Of a stretch of 64,000 nt of DNA, positions 17,271-26,115 are shown piece after piece. How positions within the stretch are numbered: position 1 is the stretch's first letter; each line of letters opens with the position of its first letter. Source of the stretch: Sphingopyxis sp. USTB-05 (lineage in GTDB: Bacteria > Pseudomonadota > Alphaproteobacteria > Sphingomonadales > Sphingomonadaceae). Where the stretch lies: assembly GCF_023822045.1 (NCBI RefSeq), contig NZ_CP084712.1:4213001-4277000 (forward strand), read 5' to 3'. Position numbers and translations under genes: made by a program. Under the pieces are notes generated by a model. The model saw nothing but the letters and a program-made list of their open reading frames with translations, did no database searches and was not told the origin of the DNA.

Positions 17271-17570
17271 ATGAGCGTCAACAGCATCACCAACAACAAC
17301 CCCGTGATCCACCCCAAAGGCACCAGCCAGCAGATGGACCAGGGCGATTTTCTGCGCCTGATGACCGCGCAGCTTTCGCAGCAGGATCCGTTTAACCCGG
17401 TCGATAACCAGCAGATGGTCGCGCAGATGGCGCAATTTTCGAGCCTCGCCGGGATCAGCGAGACGAACACGGTGCTTTCGAAGATTTCGGAACAGCTCAC
17501 CGCGCAGACCCAGCTGCTCAAAGACATCAAGGCTGCTCAGCCTTCGACCCCCACCACGCAGGAAGGATAA
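17271..17570 (+). CDS. flgD: Short hook-cap protein FlgD (N-terminal part only)
   Basis: The 99-residue protein has the conserved FlgD core QMDQGDFLRLMTAQLSQQDP followed by FNPVDNQQMVAQMAQFSSLA and a short helical tail. Usual FlgD proteins are above 200 residues and carry a Tudor/FnIII-like domain pair after this core; here the gene stops instead. flgE follows after 4 bp and the frame is intact, so it is a natural short form, not an obvious frameshift. It would still scaffold hook growth if the N-terminal part is sufficient. Confidence 0.9.
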   Translation: MSVNSITNNNPVIHPKGTSQQMDQGDFLRLMTAQLSQQDPFNPVDNQQMVAQMAQFSSLAGISETNTVLSKISEQLTAQTQLLKDIKAAQPSTPTTQEG

Positions 17571-17574
17571 GTCC

Positions 17575-18402
17575 ATGTCATTCTATACTTCGCTTTCGGG
17601 CCTTAAGGGCGCGCAGACCGACATGTCGGTCATCTCGAACAATATCGCGAACGCCGGCTCGATCGGGTTCAAGCGCAGCAAGGCGCAGTTCGGCGATATC
17701 TTCGCCTCGTCGCCGACGCAGTCGACGAAGATGATCGCTGGCCAGGGCACGCGCCTCAACGGCATCACCCAGCAGTTCACGCAAGGGTCGTACGAAGCGA
17801 GCGAAAAGACGCTCGACCTCGCGATCGTCGGTGAAGGCATGTTCATCGTGAAGGGCGAGCCCCCGCGTGAAGCCATCACCTATACGCGCAACGGCTCGTT
17901 CGAACCGACCCCCGACCGCTATGTCATCGATTCGACGGGCGCGAAGCTGCAGCTTCTTCCGGTCGACGCGAACGGCAATGTCACCAACAATACGCTGGCC
18001 GGCGCCTTCGACATGCGCCTGCCCGCGGGGGCTCCGACGGACCCGACCTCGGGTCTCGTCAACGTCTCGATCGGCCTCGATGGTCTCGTCACCGCGACCT
18101 TTGCGAACGGGGAAGATCAGGTGCTCGGGAAGGTCGCGATGGCGACTTTCCCGACGATGTCGGGCCTACGCCCGACCGGCGACGCGCACTGGCAGTCGAC
18201 GGGCGAAAGCGGCCCGCCCACGATCGATGCCGCAACCAATGGCCCGATGGGTGCGATCCGCTCGGGCGCGCTCGAACGCTCGAACGTCGATATCACCGAG
18301 GAACTGGTGATGCTGATGTCGGCGCAACGCAACTTTCAGGCGAATGCCAAAGCGATCGAGGGCGCGTCGCAGCTGACCCAGACGATCATCGGCATGCGTT
18401 GA
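17575..18402 (+). CDS. flgE: Hook protein FlgE (short form)
   Basis: The 275-residue hook subunit has an N-terminus (SFYTSLSGLKGAQTDMSVIS, then NNIANAGSIGFKRSKAQFGD) and C-terminus (ERSNVDITEELVMLMSAQRN, then FQANAKAIEGASQLTQTIIG) typical of axial proteins. Most FlgE proteins are around 400 residues or more. The middle here is only large enough for one surface domain, so the outer domains are reduced. Position right after flgD and the KxAQFGD motif support FlgE over FlgF or FlgG, which follow separately. Confidence 0.9.
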   Translation: MSFYTSLSGLKGAQTDMSVISNNIANAGSIGFKRSKAQFGDIFASSPTQSTKMIAGQGTRLNGITQQFTQGSYEASEKTLDLAIVGEGMFIVKGEPPREAITYTRNGSFEPTPDRYVIDSTGAKLQLLPVDANGNVTNNTLAGAFDMRLPAGAPTDPTSGLVNVSIGLDGLVTATFANGEDQVLGKVAMATFPTMSGLRPTGDAHWQSTGESGPPTIDAATNGPMGAIRSGALERSNVDITEELVMLMSAQRNFQANAKAIEGASQLTQTIIGMR

Positions 18403-18437
18403 CGCATCGCTGACCGCCGCCTGCCGGGAGTAATCAG

Positions 18438-19181
18438 ATGGACCGCCTTATCTATACCAGCCTCGCCGCGATGCGGGGCAGCATGTCCCGGCAGACGGCG
18501 ATCGCCAACAATCTGGCGAACGCCCAGACGCCGGGTTTCCGCGCCGACATGGCGAGCGCGCAGGCGCTGTGGCTCGATGGCAGCGGGCTCGATGCGCGCG
18601 CCATGTCGTCCGAGGAAGTGCTCGGCGCCGATATGAAGGCCGGCACCGTCACCCAGACGGGCCGCGACCTCGATATCGCGATGCAAGGTGACGCGCTGCT
18701 CGTCGTGCAGGCCAAGAATGGCGAAGAGGCTTATACGCGCCGCGGCGATCTGCAGATCTCGCCAAGCGGGCTGCTCACCACCGGCGACGGCAGTCCCGTG
18801 CAAGGGACGCAGGGCCCGGTGACGATCCCGCCCGCCGACGCGATCAATATCGATCAGGAAGGCCGTGTATGGATCGTTCCGCAGGGCGGCGATCCCGAAA
18901 ACCCGCAGGAAGTCGACCGGCTCCGTCTCGCGACCCCGACTGGGTCGGATATCGCCAAGGGGCTCGATGGCCTGTTTCGCGTGAAGGGCGGCGGCATCCT
19001 GCCCGACGATCCCGAAGCGCGGTTACTGACCCGCTCGATCGAAGGATCGAACGTCACCGCCACCACCGCGCTCGTCGAGATGATCGAGGCGAGCCGCAGC
19101 TGGGACACCCAATTGAAGATGATCAGCGACGCGCGCGACATGGACAGCGCGACCGCCAATCTGATGCAGCTCCCCCGTTAA
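18438..19181 (+). CDS. flgF: Rod protein FlgF
   Basis: The 247-residue proximal/distal rod protein begins MDRLIYTSLAAMRGSMSRQT, with the axial motif ANNLANAQTPGFRADMASAQ. Its C-terminus has EGSNVTATTALVEMIEASRS followed by WDTQLKMISDARDMDSATAN. Its order in the operon, between flgE and flgG, matches other flagellar loci. The length is normal. Confidence 0.95.
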   Translation: MDRLIYTSLAAMRGSMSRQTAIANNLANAQTPGFRADMASAQALWLDGSGLDARAMSSEEVLGADMKAGTVTQTGRDLDIAMQGDALLVVQAKNGEEAYTRRGDLQISPSGLLTTGDGSPVQGTQGPVTIPPADAINIDQEGRVWIVPQGGDPENPQEVDRLRLATPTGSDIAKGLDGLFRVKGGGILPDDPEARLLTRSIEGSNVTATTALVEMIEASRSWDTQLKMISDARDMDSATANLMQLPR

Positions 19182-19193
19182 GGAGAATATGAA

Positions 19194-19979
19194 ATGAGTA
19201 TCGGTGCTTTGCACGTCGCGCGGACCGGTCTGGATGCCCAGGGCTTCCGGATGCAGGTGATCGCCAACAACCTCGCCAACGTGAACACCACGGGCTTCAA
19301 GCGCGACCGCGCAAGCTTCGAGACGTTGAGCTATCAGATGATGACCGCGCCGGGCGCGCCGTCGACGGCGGAAAACCGTTATGCCACCGGTCTCAATCTC
19401 GGTACCGGCGTTGCGCTCAATGGTACCGCGCGCATGGACACGCAGGGCACGTTCCAGACGACGGGCAACGGCCTCGACGTCGCGATCGACGGCGCCGGCT
19501 ATTTCCAGGTCGAAATGCCCGACGGACGAACCGGTTATACTCGCGCGGGCAATTTCGGCCGCGCCCCCGACGGCACGATCGTGACCTCGGATGGCAAGCC
19601 GCTGAGCCCCGCGATCCAGATTCCCGAAGATGCGAGCAATGTGACGATCGGGCTCGACGGCACCGTTTCGGCGACGGGCGCCGACGGCACCGCGCTTGAA
19701 CTCGGGCGGATCGAAATTGCGCGCTTCGCCAATCCGGCGGGGCTGCAGGCGATCGGCGGCAATATGCTCGTCGAAACGCAGGCCTCGGGCGCGCCGCTTG
19801 TCGGCGGCGCTGGTGAGGAAGGTCGTGGAACGCTGCGTGGCGGCATGCTCGAAGGATCGAACGTCAATGTCGTCGAGGAACTCGTCGACATGATCGAGAC
19901 GCAGCGCGCCTATGAGGTCAATTCGAAGATGATCTCGGCCACCGACGAGATGATGAAAAATGCCTCGCAGACTCTCTAA
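19194..19979 (+). CDS. flgG: Distal rod protein FlgG
   Basis: The 261-residue protein has the FlgG-type start SIGALHVARTGLDAQGFRMQ, the motif IANNLANVNTTGFKRDRASF and the characteristic LSYQMMTAPGAPSTAEN stretch. The C-terminus (EGSNVNVVEELVDMIETQRA, then YEVNSKMISATDEMMKNASQ) is nearly identical to FlgG consensus. A purine-rich AAGGAG lies before the start. Confidence 0.97.
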   Translation: MSIGALHVARTGLDAQGFRMQVIANNLANVNTTGFKRDRASFETLSYQMMTAPGAPSTAENRYATGLNLGTGVALNGTARMDTQGTFQTTGNGLDVAIDGAGYFQVEMPDGRTGYTRAGNFGRAPDGTIVTSDGKPLSPAIQIPEDASNVTIGLDGTVSATGADGTALELGRIEIARFANPAGLQAIGGNMLVETQASGAPLVGGAGEEGRGTLRGGMLEGSNVNVVEELVDMIETQRAYEVNSKMISATDEMMKNASQTL

Positions 19980-20619
19980 ACTGGTGATGCTGACCCTCGC
20001 GCTGGCGCCCATGACGGCGCTCGCGAAGGACAAGCTGCCGCCCGATGCCTTTTCGGTTTCGATGCCGGCACCGCCGGCATCGCCGCCGGCGAATGGCTCG
20101 ATCTTTCAGGGCAGCTATGTCGCGCTCACCTCGGGCGGCCGCGCAGGCGCCGTCGGCGATATCGTCACGATCCAGCTCGTCGAGCGCACGGCGGCAACGA
20201 AGAGCAATGCCGCCGGCACACAGCGCGACGGCAGCATCGGCCTGACCCCGCCGACCACTGGTCCGCTGTCGCTGTTCAGCCCCAGCGATATCGCGGCGGG
20301 CGGCGGTCAGCAGTTCAAGGGCAAGGGCGATGCGTCGCAGTCGAACGCGCTGTCGGGGGAAGTCAGCGTGACGATCGCCGCAGTCTATCCGAACGGGACG
20401 ATGTTCGTGCGCGGCGAAAAGCTGCTCACGCTCAATCGCGGCGACGAACGCGTCCAGATTTCGGGGATCATCCGCGCGATCGACATCAGCCCCGACAACC
20501 GCATCCTGTCGACGCGCGTAGCCGATGCCAAAATCCGTTACGTCGGCAAGGGCGAGATCGCCCGCGCAAGCCAGCAAGGCTGGTTGCAGCGCTTCTTCTC
20601 GATCATCAGCCCGTTCTAA
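19960..20619 (+). CDS. flgH: L-ring protein FlgH without lipobox cysteine
   Basis: The 219-residue outer-membrane ring protein has the conserved parts GSIFQGSYVALTSGGRAGAVGD in broken form, IVTIQLVERTAATKSN, ISGIIRAIDISPDNRILSTR and VADAKIRYVGKGEIARASQQ. The start overlaps the flgG end by 20 bp. FlgH is normally a lipoprotein with Cys after the signal peptide. This copy has MLTLALAPMTALAKDK with no cysteine in the signal region or anywhere in the protein. It is therefore predicted to be a plain secreted protein. Confidence 0.93.
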   Translation: MPRRLSKLVMLTLALAPMTALAKDKLPPDAFSVSMPAPPASPPANGSIFQGSYVALTSGGRAGAVGDIVTIQLVERTAATKSNAAGTQRDGSIGLTPPTTGPLSLFSPSDIAAGGGQQFKGKGDASQSNALSGEVSVTIAAVYPNGTMFVRGEKLLTLNRGDERVQISGIIRAIDISPDNRILSTRVADAKIRYVGKGEIARASQQGWLQRFFSIISPF

Positions 20620-20633
20620 CAGAGGAATTTGAA

Positions 20634-21743
20634 GTGACCCAGCGTCCGACCCTGTTCACCCTTTTTGCGCTCCTCGTCGCGAGTCTCGCCTTTGCGGCGC
20701 CCGCGCACGCTGAGCGCATAAAGGATATGGGCCAGTTCCAGGGCCTGCGCGCCAACCAGCTCACCGGCTACGGCATCGTCGTCGGCCTCGCGGGCACTGG
20801 TGACGACAGCCTCGATTATTCGACGCTGGGCATGAAGGGCGCGGTATCGCGCTTTGGCCTGACCTTGCCGCCGGGGGTCAATCCGGCGCTCAAAAATGCC
20901 GCGGCCGTGATGATCACCGCCGAACTGCCGCCCTTCGCCAAACCCGGTCAACGTCTTGACGTCACGGTGTCGGCGATCGGCAAGTCCAAAAGCCTGCGCG
21001 GCGGCACGCTCGTGCTCGCGCCGCTTTATGGCGCCGACGGCCAGATTTATGCGATGGTGCAGGGCAATCTCGTCATCGGCGGGCTCGGCGTCGATGCCGC
21101 CGACGGGTCGAAGCTGACGGTCAATGTGCCGTCGAGCGGCCGCATCGCGAGCGGTGCGACGGTCGAACGCGCGGTCGATACCGGCTTTGCGACTTCGAGC
21201 TATCTGACTTTCAACCTGCATCAGTTCGATGCCACCAATGCCAAGCGGGTGACCGATGCGATCAACGCCGCGCTACCCGGCTCGGCATCGATGATCGACG
21301 GTGCCAGCATCGCCATTCGCGCGGCGGGCAGCGGTGACGAGCGCATGCGGCTGATCTCGCAGATTGAGAACCTTGGCGTCCAGCGCGCCGAGCCTCCTGC
21401 AAAAGTAATTGTTAATGCGCGCACCGGAACGGTCGTTATCAATGGCGCGGTCCGCGTTGGCACCGCGGCGGTCACGCAGGGCAAGCTCACCGTCTCGATC
21501 AAGGAATCGCCGACGGTCGTGCAACCGGCTCCATTCAGCCGCGGTCAGACCGCAGTCGAACAGTCGAGCGATATCAGCGTCGAGCAGGACTATCGTCCGG
21601 TGATGCTGGTCAAGCCGACCGCTTCGCTTTCTGAACTCGTCGATGCGATCAATCGCATGGGCGTTCCTCCCGGCGACCTTGTCGCCATTCTCGAGGCGCT
21701 GAGCCAGGCCGGCGCACTCACTGCGGAACTGGTGATCATATGA
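20634..21743 (+). CDS. flgI: P-ring protein FlgI
   Basis: The 369-residue periplasmic ring protein starts at GTG 20634, preceded by AGAGGAA. The signal peptide ends AAPAHAERIKD. Conserved FlgI segments include RANQLTGYGIVVGLAGTGDD, NAAAVMITAELPPFAKPGQR and the C-terminal VDAINRMGVPPGDLVAILEA. The length is normal. Its assembly depends on FlgA, encoded divergently 5 kb upstream. Confidence 0.97.
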   Translation: MTQRPTLFTLFALLVASLAFAAPAHAERIKDMGQFQGLRANQLTGYGIVVGLAGTGDDSLDYSTLGMKGAVSRFGLTLPPGVNPALKNAAAVMITAELPPFAKPGQRLDVTVSAIGKSKSLRGGTLVLAPLYGADGQIYAMVQGNLVIGGLGVDAADGSKLTVNVPSSGRIASGATVERAVDTGFATSSYLTFNLHQFDATNAKRVTDAINAALPGSASMIDGASIAIRAAGSGDERMRLISQIENLGVQRAEPPAKVIVNARTGTVVINGAVRVGTAAVTQGKLTVSIKESPTVVQPAPFSRGQTAVEQSSDISVEQDYRPVMLVKPTASLSELVDAINRMGVPPGDLVAILEALSQAGALTAELVII

Positions 21744-22057
21744 CGAGCTCCATTTCTTCGATCGGTGCCACCCCGTCTCCCGCTGCCGCGGGCGGCGGCG
21801 ATGGCGGGCTGCGCAAGGCGGCCGAGGCTTTCGAAGCCGTGATCCTGCGCCAGTTGATGGCCTCGATGCGGCAGGCGAAGCTTGGCGACGACATTTTCGG
21901 ATCGAGCGCGACCGACAATTTTCGCGAAATGGCCGACGCGCGCACTGCCGACAGCCTGGCCGCGATGCGCCAGTTCGGGATCGCCGACATGGTCGAGCAG
22001 CAGTTTCGCGGCCAGCTTGCCGGTCTCGCTGGTCGTGCCGGGGGAGGCGTGCAATGA
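21740..22057 (+). CDS. flgJ: Rod-cap protein FlgJ, single-domain form
   Basis: The 105-residue protein matches only the N-terminal rod-binding half of FlgJ (LRKAAEAFEAVILRQLMASM, then DARTADSLAAMRQFGIADMV). The C-terminal muramidase of enterobacterial FlgJ is absent; the transglycosylase at 14059 probably replaces it. It overlaps flgI and flgK by ATGA at both ends, showing tight coupling. Confidence 0.92.
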   Translation: MTSSISSIGATPSPAAAGGGDGGLRKAAEAFEAVILRQLMASMRQAKLGDDIFGSSATDNFREMADARTADSLAAMRQFGIADMVEQQFRGQLAGLAGRAGGGVQ

Positions 22058-23379
22058 GCGACCTTCTCGGCATCGGCTATAGCGGGCTCAAGGCCTATTC
22101 GCGCGCGCTCTCGACGATCGGCGACAATATCGCCAACGCCCAGACGCCCGGATATGCGCGGCGGCGGCTTGAGATGATGGAGGCCGTCGGCGGCGGCAAC
22201 TCGATCTTCTATCGCGGCAACACCAATCCCGGCGGGGTCGACATCCGCGGTCTCGATCGTTCGGTCGACGGCTGGTTGATCGAAGATTCGCGCATCACTT
22301 CCGGCGATGCTGAACGTTCGGGGGTAAAGCTCTCCTGGCTCGACAAGGTCGAAGGCGCACTCAGCGACGAAACCAATGGAATCAAGACCGGGCTTACCAA
22401 GCTCTATACCACGGCCGACCAGCTGACCTCCGATCCAACGAACCGGACGCTGCGCGCGCAGTTCCTGCAGTCGGTCGACGATATCGCCTCGGGTTTCCGT
22501 ACCGCCGCGAACCAGCTCGACAAGATGGGCGAGGGGATTGAGGGGGCGGCTGCGAGCGGCGTCGACCAATTCAACGCAGACCTCAATGCGCTCGAACAGA
22601 TCAACGTCGGGCTGCGCAAGGCGCGGCCGGGTTCCACAAACGAGGCGAGCCTGCTCGACGAACGCGACCGGCTGCTCGACAAATTGTCGTCGCAGGCGGG
22701 CGTCAGTCCGACGTTCGACAATAATGGCGCGGTGACGTTGCGCGCGGCCGGATCGGGCGACCTGCTCGTTGGCGGCGGCGTGGTGAACCCGATCTCAGTC
22801 ACTGCGGCGCCCGACGGCCGCCTGTCGTACAGCGTAGGTGGTTCGCCGCTCGCGATCTCGACGGGCTCGCTCGCCGGTCTTGCGGAGGGCGCGAACCATG
22901 TTGCCGACCAGCGAGCATCGCTCGATACGATGGCGACGCAGTTCGCGAGCCAGCTCAACGCCGCGCATCAGGCGGGTACCGACGCCAATGGCAATCCGGG
23001 CCAGCCCCTGTTCACCGGCACCAGCGCGGCAACGCTGACCGCGACGGCGCTGGCTCCCGATCAGGTGGCAGCGGCCAACGCATCGGGCAGCAACGGCAAT
23101 ATGCTGGCGCTCGGTACGATGCGCGGCGCGAACGATCCCGAAGCGCGCTGGTCGGGACATCTCGCGACGCAGGCGCAGGCCGTTTCGTCGGCGCGCGCGC
23201 AGGGCGCCGCCGCAGCAACGCGCGCCGATGCGTCGGCGGCTGCGCGCGATGGCGTCAGCCAAGTCGATCTGGATACCGAAGCCGCCGAGTTGCTGCGGTT
23301 CCAGCAGGCCTATTCGGCCGCCGCGCGGACGATTCAGGTCGCGCGCGAAACGATGCAGACGCTCCTGAGCTCGCTGTAA
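22054..23379 (+). CDS. flgK: Hook-associated protein 1 FlgK
   Basis: The 441-residue hook-filament junction protein has the N-terminus GIGYSGLKAYSRALSTIGDN, then IANAQTPGYARRRLEM, and the C-terminus VDLDTEAAELLRFQQAYSAA, then ARTIQVARETMQTLLSSL. The central domains are smaller than in enterobacteria. Export probably uses the FlgN-like chaperone at 14968. It overlaps flgJ by 4 bp. Confidence 0.95.
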   Translation: MSDLLGIGYSGLKAYSRALSTIGDNIANAQTPGYARRRLEMMEAVGGGNSIFYRGNTNPGGVDIRGLDRSVDGWLIEDSRITSGDAERSGVKLSWLDKVEGALSDETNGIKTGLTKLYTTADQLTSDPTNRTLRAQFLQSVDDIASGFRTAANQLDKMGEGIEGAAASGVDQFNADLNALEQINVGLRKARPGSTNEASLLDERDRLLDKLSSQAGVSPTFDNNGAVTLRAAGSGDLLVGGGVVNPISVTAAPDGRLSYSVGGSPLAISTGSLAGLAEGANHVADQRASLDTMATQFASQLNAAHQAGTDANGNPGQPLFTGTSAATLTATALAPDQVAAANASGSNGNMLALGTMRGANDPEARWSGHLATQAQAVSSARAQGAAAATRADASAAARDGVSQVDLDTEAAELLRFQQAYSAAARTIQVARETMQTLLSSL

Positions 23380-23392
23380 GGAAGGCAGGATC

Positions 23393-24223
23393 ATGATCAA
23401 CGCCGTGGGCAATCGCATGACGCGCGAAATAGCGCGCCAACAAAAACTCGCCGATGCGCTTGAGCGGACGCAGATCCAGATTTCGGGCGGCAAGAAACTG
23501 CTTCGCATGTCCGACGATCCGGTTGCGGCGCGGCGCATCGCGACGATCGGCACGACCCAATCGAGCATGTCCGCATGGTCGTCGAACATCAATTCGGCGT
23601 CGGCGCTCGTGTCGCAGGCCGACGGCGTGATGAAGTCGGTGACCAATCTGATGACGCGCGCGCGCGAGCTGACGATTGCGGCGTCGAGCGATACGGCGAA
23701 CCCCGCTGACCGCGCGACGATCGCCGCCGAGCTTGGCACGATTGCCGACGAACTCGACGCACTCGCGGCGACGCGCGATTCCAATGGCGAACCCGTATTC
23801 GCGACGGGCACCGCCCGTGTGATGCGCTTCGATTCCGACGTGACCTTCGCGCCGGTTCCTTCGGCAGCGGATGTTTTCGTTATCGGCGGGAATAGCCTTT
23901 CCACCGGCATCCGCGATGCCGCCACGGCGGTGGCTGCTGGCGACAAGGCCGGGATGAGTGCCTCGATGGGCGCTCTTGCCACTGCCATCGGTCATGTCGC
24001 CGACAAACATGCCGAAATCGGCCTGGCGGGCGGGCGGCTCGATCGCATTGGCGACGGGCTCGCGGTGCGCGGGATCACGCTCAAGGACGAACGATCGGAT
24101 ATCGAGGACACCGACCTCGACGTCGCGATCGCGCAGCTCAATGCGCAGGATCTGACGCTGCAGGCGGCGCAGGCGGCCTTTGCAAAGATCAACCGCCAGA
24201 CCTTGTTCGATATTTTGAACTGA
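23393..24223 (+). CDS. flgL: Hook-associated protein 3 FlgL
   Basis: The 276-residue flagellin-like junction protein has the N-terminal pattern NAVGNRMTREIARQQKLADA, then LERTQIQISGGKKLLRMSDD, and the C-terminus DTDLDVAIAQLNAQDLTLQA, then AQAAFAKINRQTLFDILN. A ribosome site AAGGAAGG precedes the ATG. It is last in the flg operon; the motA promoter begins six bases after its stop. Confidence 0.95.
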   Translation: MINAVGNRMTREIARQQKLADALERTQIQISGGKKLLRMSDDPVAARRIATIGTTQSSMSAWSSNINSASALVSQADGVMKSVTNLMTRARELTIAASSDTANPADRATIAAELGTIADELDALAATRDSNGEPVFATGTARVMRFDSDVTFAPVPSAADVFVIGGNSLSTGIRDAATAVAAGDKAGMSASMGALATAIGHVADKHAEIGLAGGRLDRIGDGLAVRGITLKDERSDIEDTDLDVAIAQLNAQDLTLQAAQAAFAKINRQTLFDILN

Positions 24224-24229
24224 CGCCCC

Positions 24230-24256
24230 TCAACTTTGCGGCGTTGCTGCCGTTAA
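24230..24256 (+). promoter_or_regulatory. Sigma-28 promoter of motAB
   Basis: TCAA, a 15-base spacer and GCCGTTAA lie directly after the flgL stop and 68 bp before motA. The -10 differs from the consensus GCCGATAA at one base. Confidence 0.7.
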
Positions 24257-24323
24257 TCATCAAGACGCCCTGAATTTGCGGAGGCCGGCCTCGACAGCCG
24301 GTTCCTAATGGAGTTGCTCGCAC

Positions 24324-25187
24324 ATGTTTCCCGTTGTCGGCATTGTCGTACTGATCCTGCTGGTCTTCGGGGGCTTCGCGCTGACCGGGGGCAATCTGGG
24401 TCCCGTCATGCACGCGCTGCCCCACGAGATGCTGATCATCGGTGGCGCCGCGCTCGGGTCGCTGATCATCGGCAATTCCGGCGCTGACCTGAAGGCACTC
24501 GGCGGCGGGCTCGGCAAGGTTTTCAAGGGCCCGCAGTACAAGAAGCAGGATTATCTCGACTGCATCCTGCTCGTCTCCACCTTGATGAAGATGATGCGCA
24601 CCGAAGGGCCGGTCGCGGTCGAGCCGCATATCGAGGATCCGAAGAACTCGACGATCTTCCAGCAATATCCCAAGCTTCTGAAGGACGATACGCTGGTCCA
24701 CCTGATTTGCGATACGCTGCGCCTCGTCGTCGTATCGTCGGGCACGCTTGATCCGCACGCGGTCGAAGAGGTGATGGACAATGCGCTGAAGAGCCACAAC
24801 CATCATTCGATGAAACCTGCCGAGGGCCTGCAGAGCCTCGCCGACGCGCTGCCCGCACTGGGCATCGTCGCCGCGGTGCTCGGGGTCGTGAAGACGATGG
24901 GTTCGATTGACAAGCCGCCGGCGATCCTCGGCGGGATGATCGGTTCGGCGCTCGTCGGCACCTTCCTCGGCGTGCTTCTCGCCTATGGTCTCGTCGGCCC
25001 GTTCGCGACGCGAGCGAAGTCGGTGATCGAAAGCGACAACGCCATCTATCACACCGTCAAGCAGCTGATCATCGCGTCGCTCCACGGCCATCCGCAGCCG
25101 CTGGTGATCGAGGCTGCGCGCTCGGGTGTCGACCACAGCAACCAGCCCAGCTTTGCCGAAGTCTTTGACGGAATGCGGGGTCGCTGA
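24324..25187 (+). CDS. motA: Flagellar stator protein MotA
   Basis: The 287-residue protein has four membrane helices (residues about 2-22, about 33-52, then about 170-190 and about 205-225). The cytoplasmic loop includes the conserved SLADALPALGIVAAVLGVVK and the IGSALVGTFLGVLLAYGLVG helix. It forms the ion channel with MotB, which overlaps it by 1 bp. The sequence resembles proton-type MotA, but ion choice is not certain from inspection. Confidence 0.96.
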   Translation: MFPVVGIVVLILLVFGGFALTGGNLGPVMHALPHEMLIIGGAALGSLIIGNSGADLKALGGGLGKVFKGPQYKKQDYLDCILLVSTLMKMMRTEGPVAVEPHIEDPKNSTIFQQYPKLLKDDTLVHLICDTLRLVVVSSGTLDPHAVEEVMDNALKSHNHHSMKPAEGLQSLADALPALGIVAAVLGVVKTMGSIDKPPAILGGMIGSALVGTFLGVLLAYGLVGPFATRAKSVIESDNAIYHTVKQLIIASLHGHPQPLVIEAARSGVDHSNQPSFAEVFDGMRGR

Positions 25188-26050
25188 TGGCCGCGCGTCC
25201 CAACATGCCGCGGCCGATCATCGTCAAGAAGGTGATCCAGGAAGCGCACGGCGGCCACCACGGCGGCGCGTGGAAGGTCGCCTATGCCGACTTTGTCACC
25301 GCGATGATGGCCTTCTTCCTGTTGATGTGGCTGCTCGGCGCCACGAACGAAAAGCAGCGCAAGGCGCTTGCCGACTATTTCGCGCCGACGATCGTCCAGA
25401 GCAAGCAGGACACGGCTGGGTCGAACGGCCTGTTCGGCGGCGACTCGCTCGTCTCGGTCGACAAATATCCGCACGGTGCGGCGCAGACGGGGACGCGCGC
25501 GATGACAATTCCGCGCGACGCCGACGGCGGGCCGCGCGAAGCGTCGGGCCGCGAGCGTGCGAGCGACAAACAACGTTTCCAGCGCCTCGCGCAGACGCTG
25601 ATGCAGCAATTGCAGAGCAAGGGCGACCTCAAGCGTCTCGCGCCGAACCTCCGCTTTACCGAAACCCTCGAGGGGCTGCGTATCGATGTCATCGACGACG
25701 CCGATTTCTCGATGTTCGTGATCGGCACCAGCCAGTTGACCGCGGACGGCGCGCGGCTGTTCAGCGAAATCGCCAAGCCGGTCGCGGCCGTATCGAACCA
25801 GGTGATGATCCGCGGCCATACCGATGCCGCGCCCTGGTCAGCGAAGTCGGGCACGAACAACTGGCGCTTGTCGGTCGACCGCGCCGAGGTCACGCGTCAC
25901 TATCTCGAGTTCCGCGGCATCTCCTCAGGCCGCTTCTCGCGTATCGAAGGGGTCGCCGATCGGGAGCCCTATGTCCCCTCCGACCGATTCGATCCGCGCA
26001 ATCGCCGCATCTCGATCACGCTCGGCTGGCGATCCGCTGGAGACAATTAG
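25187..26050 (+). CDS. motB: Flagellar stator protein MotB
   Basis: The 287-residue protein has the plug/transmembrane part WKVAYADFVTAMMAFFLLMW with the ion-carrying Asp35. The C-terminal OmpA-like peptidoglycan-binding domain includes VMIRGHTDAAPWS and NNWRLSVDRAEVTRHYLEFR, then DRFDPRNRRISITL. A linker of about 100 polar residues separates the two. The initial IIVKKVIQEAHGGHHGGAWK is common in MotB of this type. Confidence 0.96.
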   Translation: MAARPNMPRPIIVKKVIQEAHGGHHGGAWKVAYADFVTAMMAFFLLMWLLGATNEKQRKALADYFAPTIVQSKQDTAGSNGLFGGDSLVSVDKYPHGAAQTGTRAMTIPRDADGGPREASGRERASDKQRFQRLAQTLMQQLQSKGDLKRLAPNLRFTETLEGLRIDVIDDADFSMFVIGTSQLTADGARLFSEIAKPVAAVSNQVMIRGHTDAAPWSAKSGTNNWRLSVDRAEVTRHYLEFRGISSGRFSRIEGVADREPYVPSDRFDPRNRRISITLGWRSAGDN

Positions 26051-26115
26051 TGCCAGTTTGGCAGTATATCGACGTTAGTTAACGCGATTGCGCGACAGAT
26101 GCTGCCAAACTGGCA
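26051..26115. repeat. Inverted pair of TGCCA-n3-TGGCA elements after motB
   Basis: TGCCAGTTTGGCAG (26051-26064) and CTGCCAAACTGGCA (26102-26115) are exact inverted copies, 14 bp each. Each is also palindromic by itself (TGCCA-n3-TGGCA). Their centres lie about 51 bp apart. They could pair as the stem of a motAB terminator or act as paired operators upstream of the sigma-54 activator gene. Confidence 0.75.
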
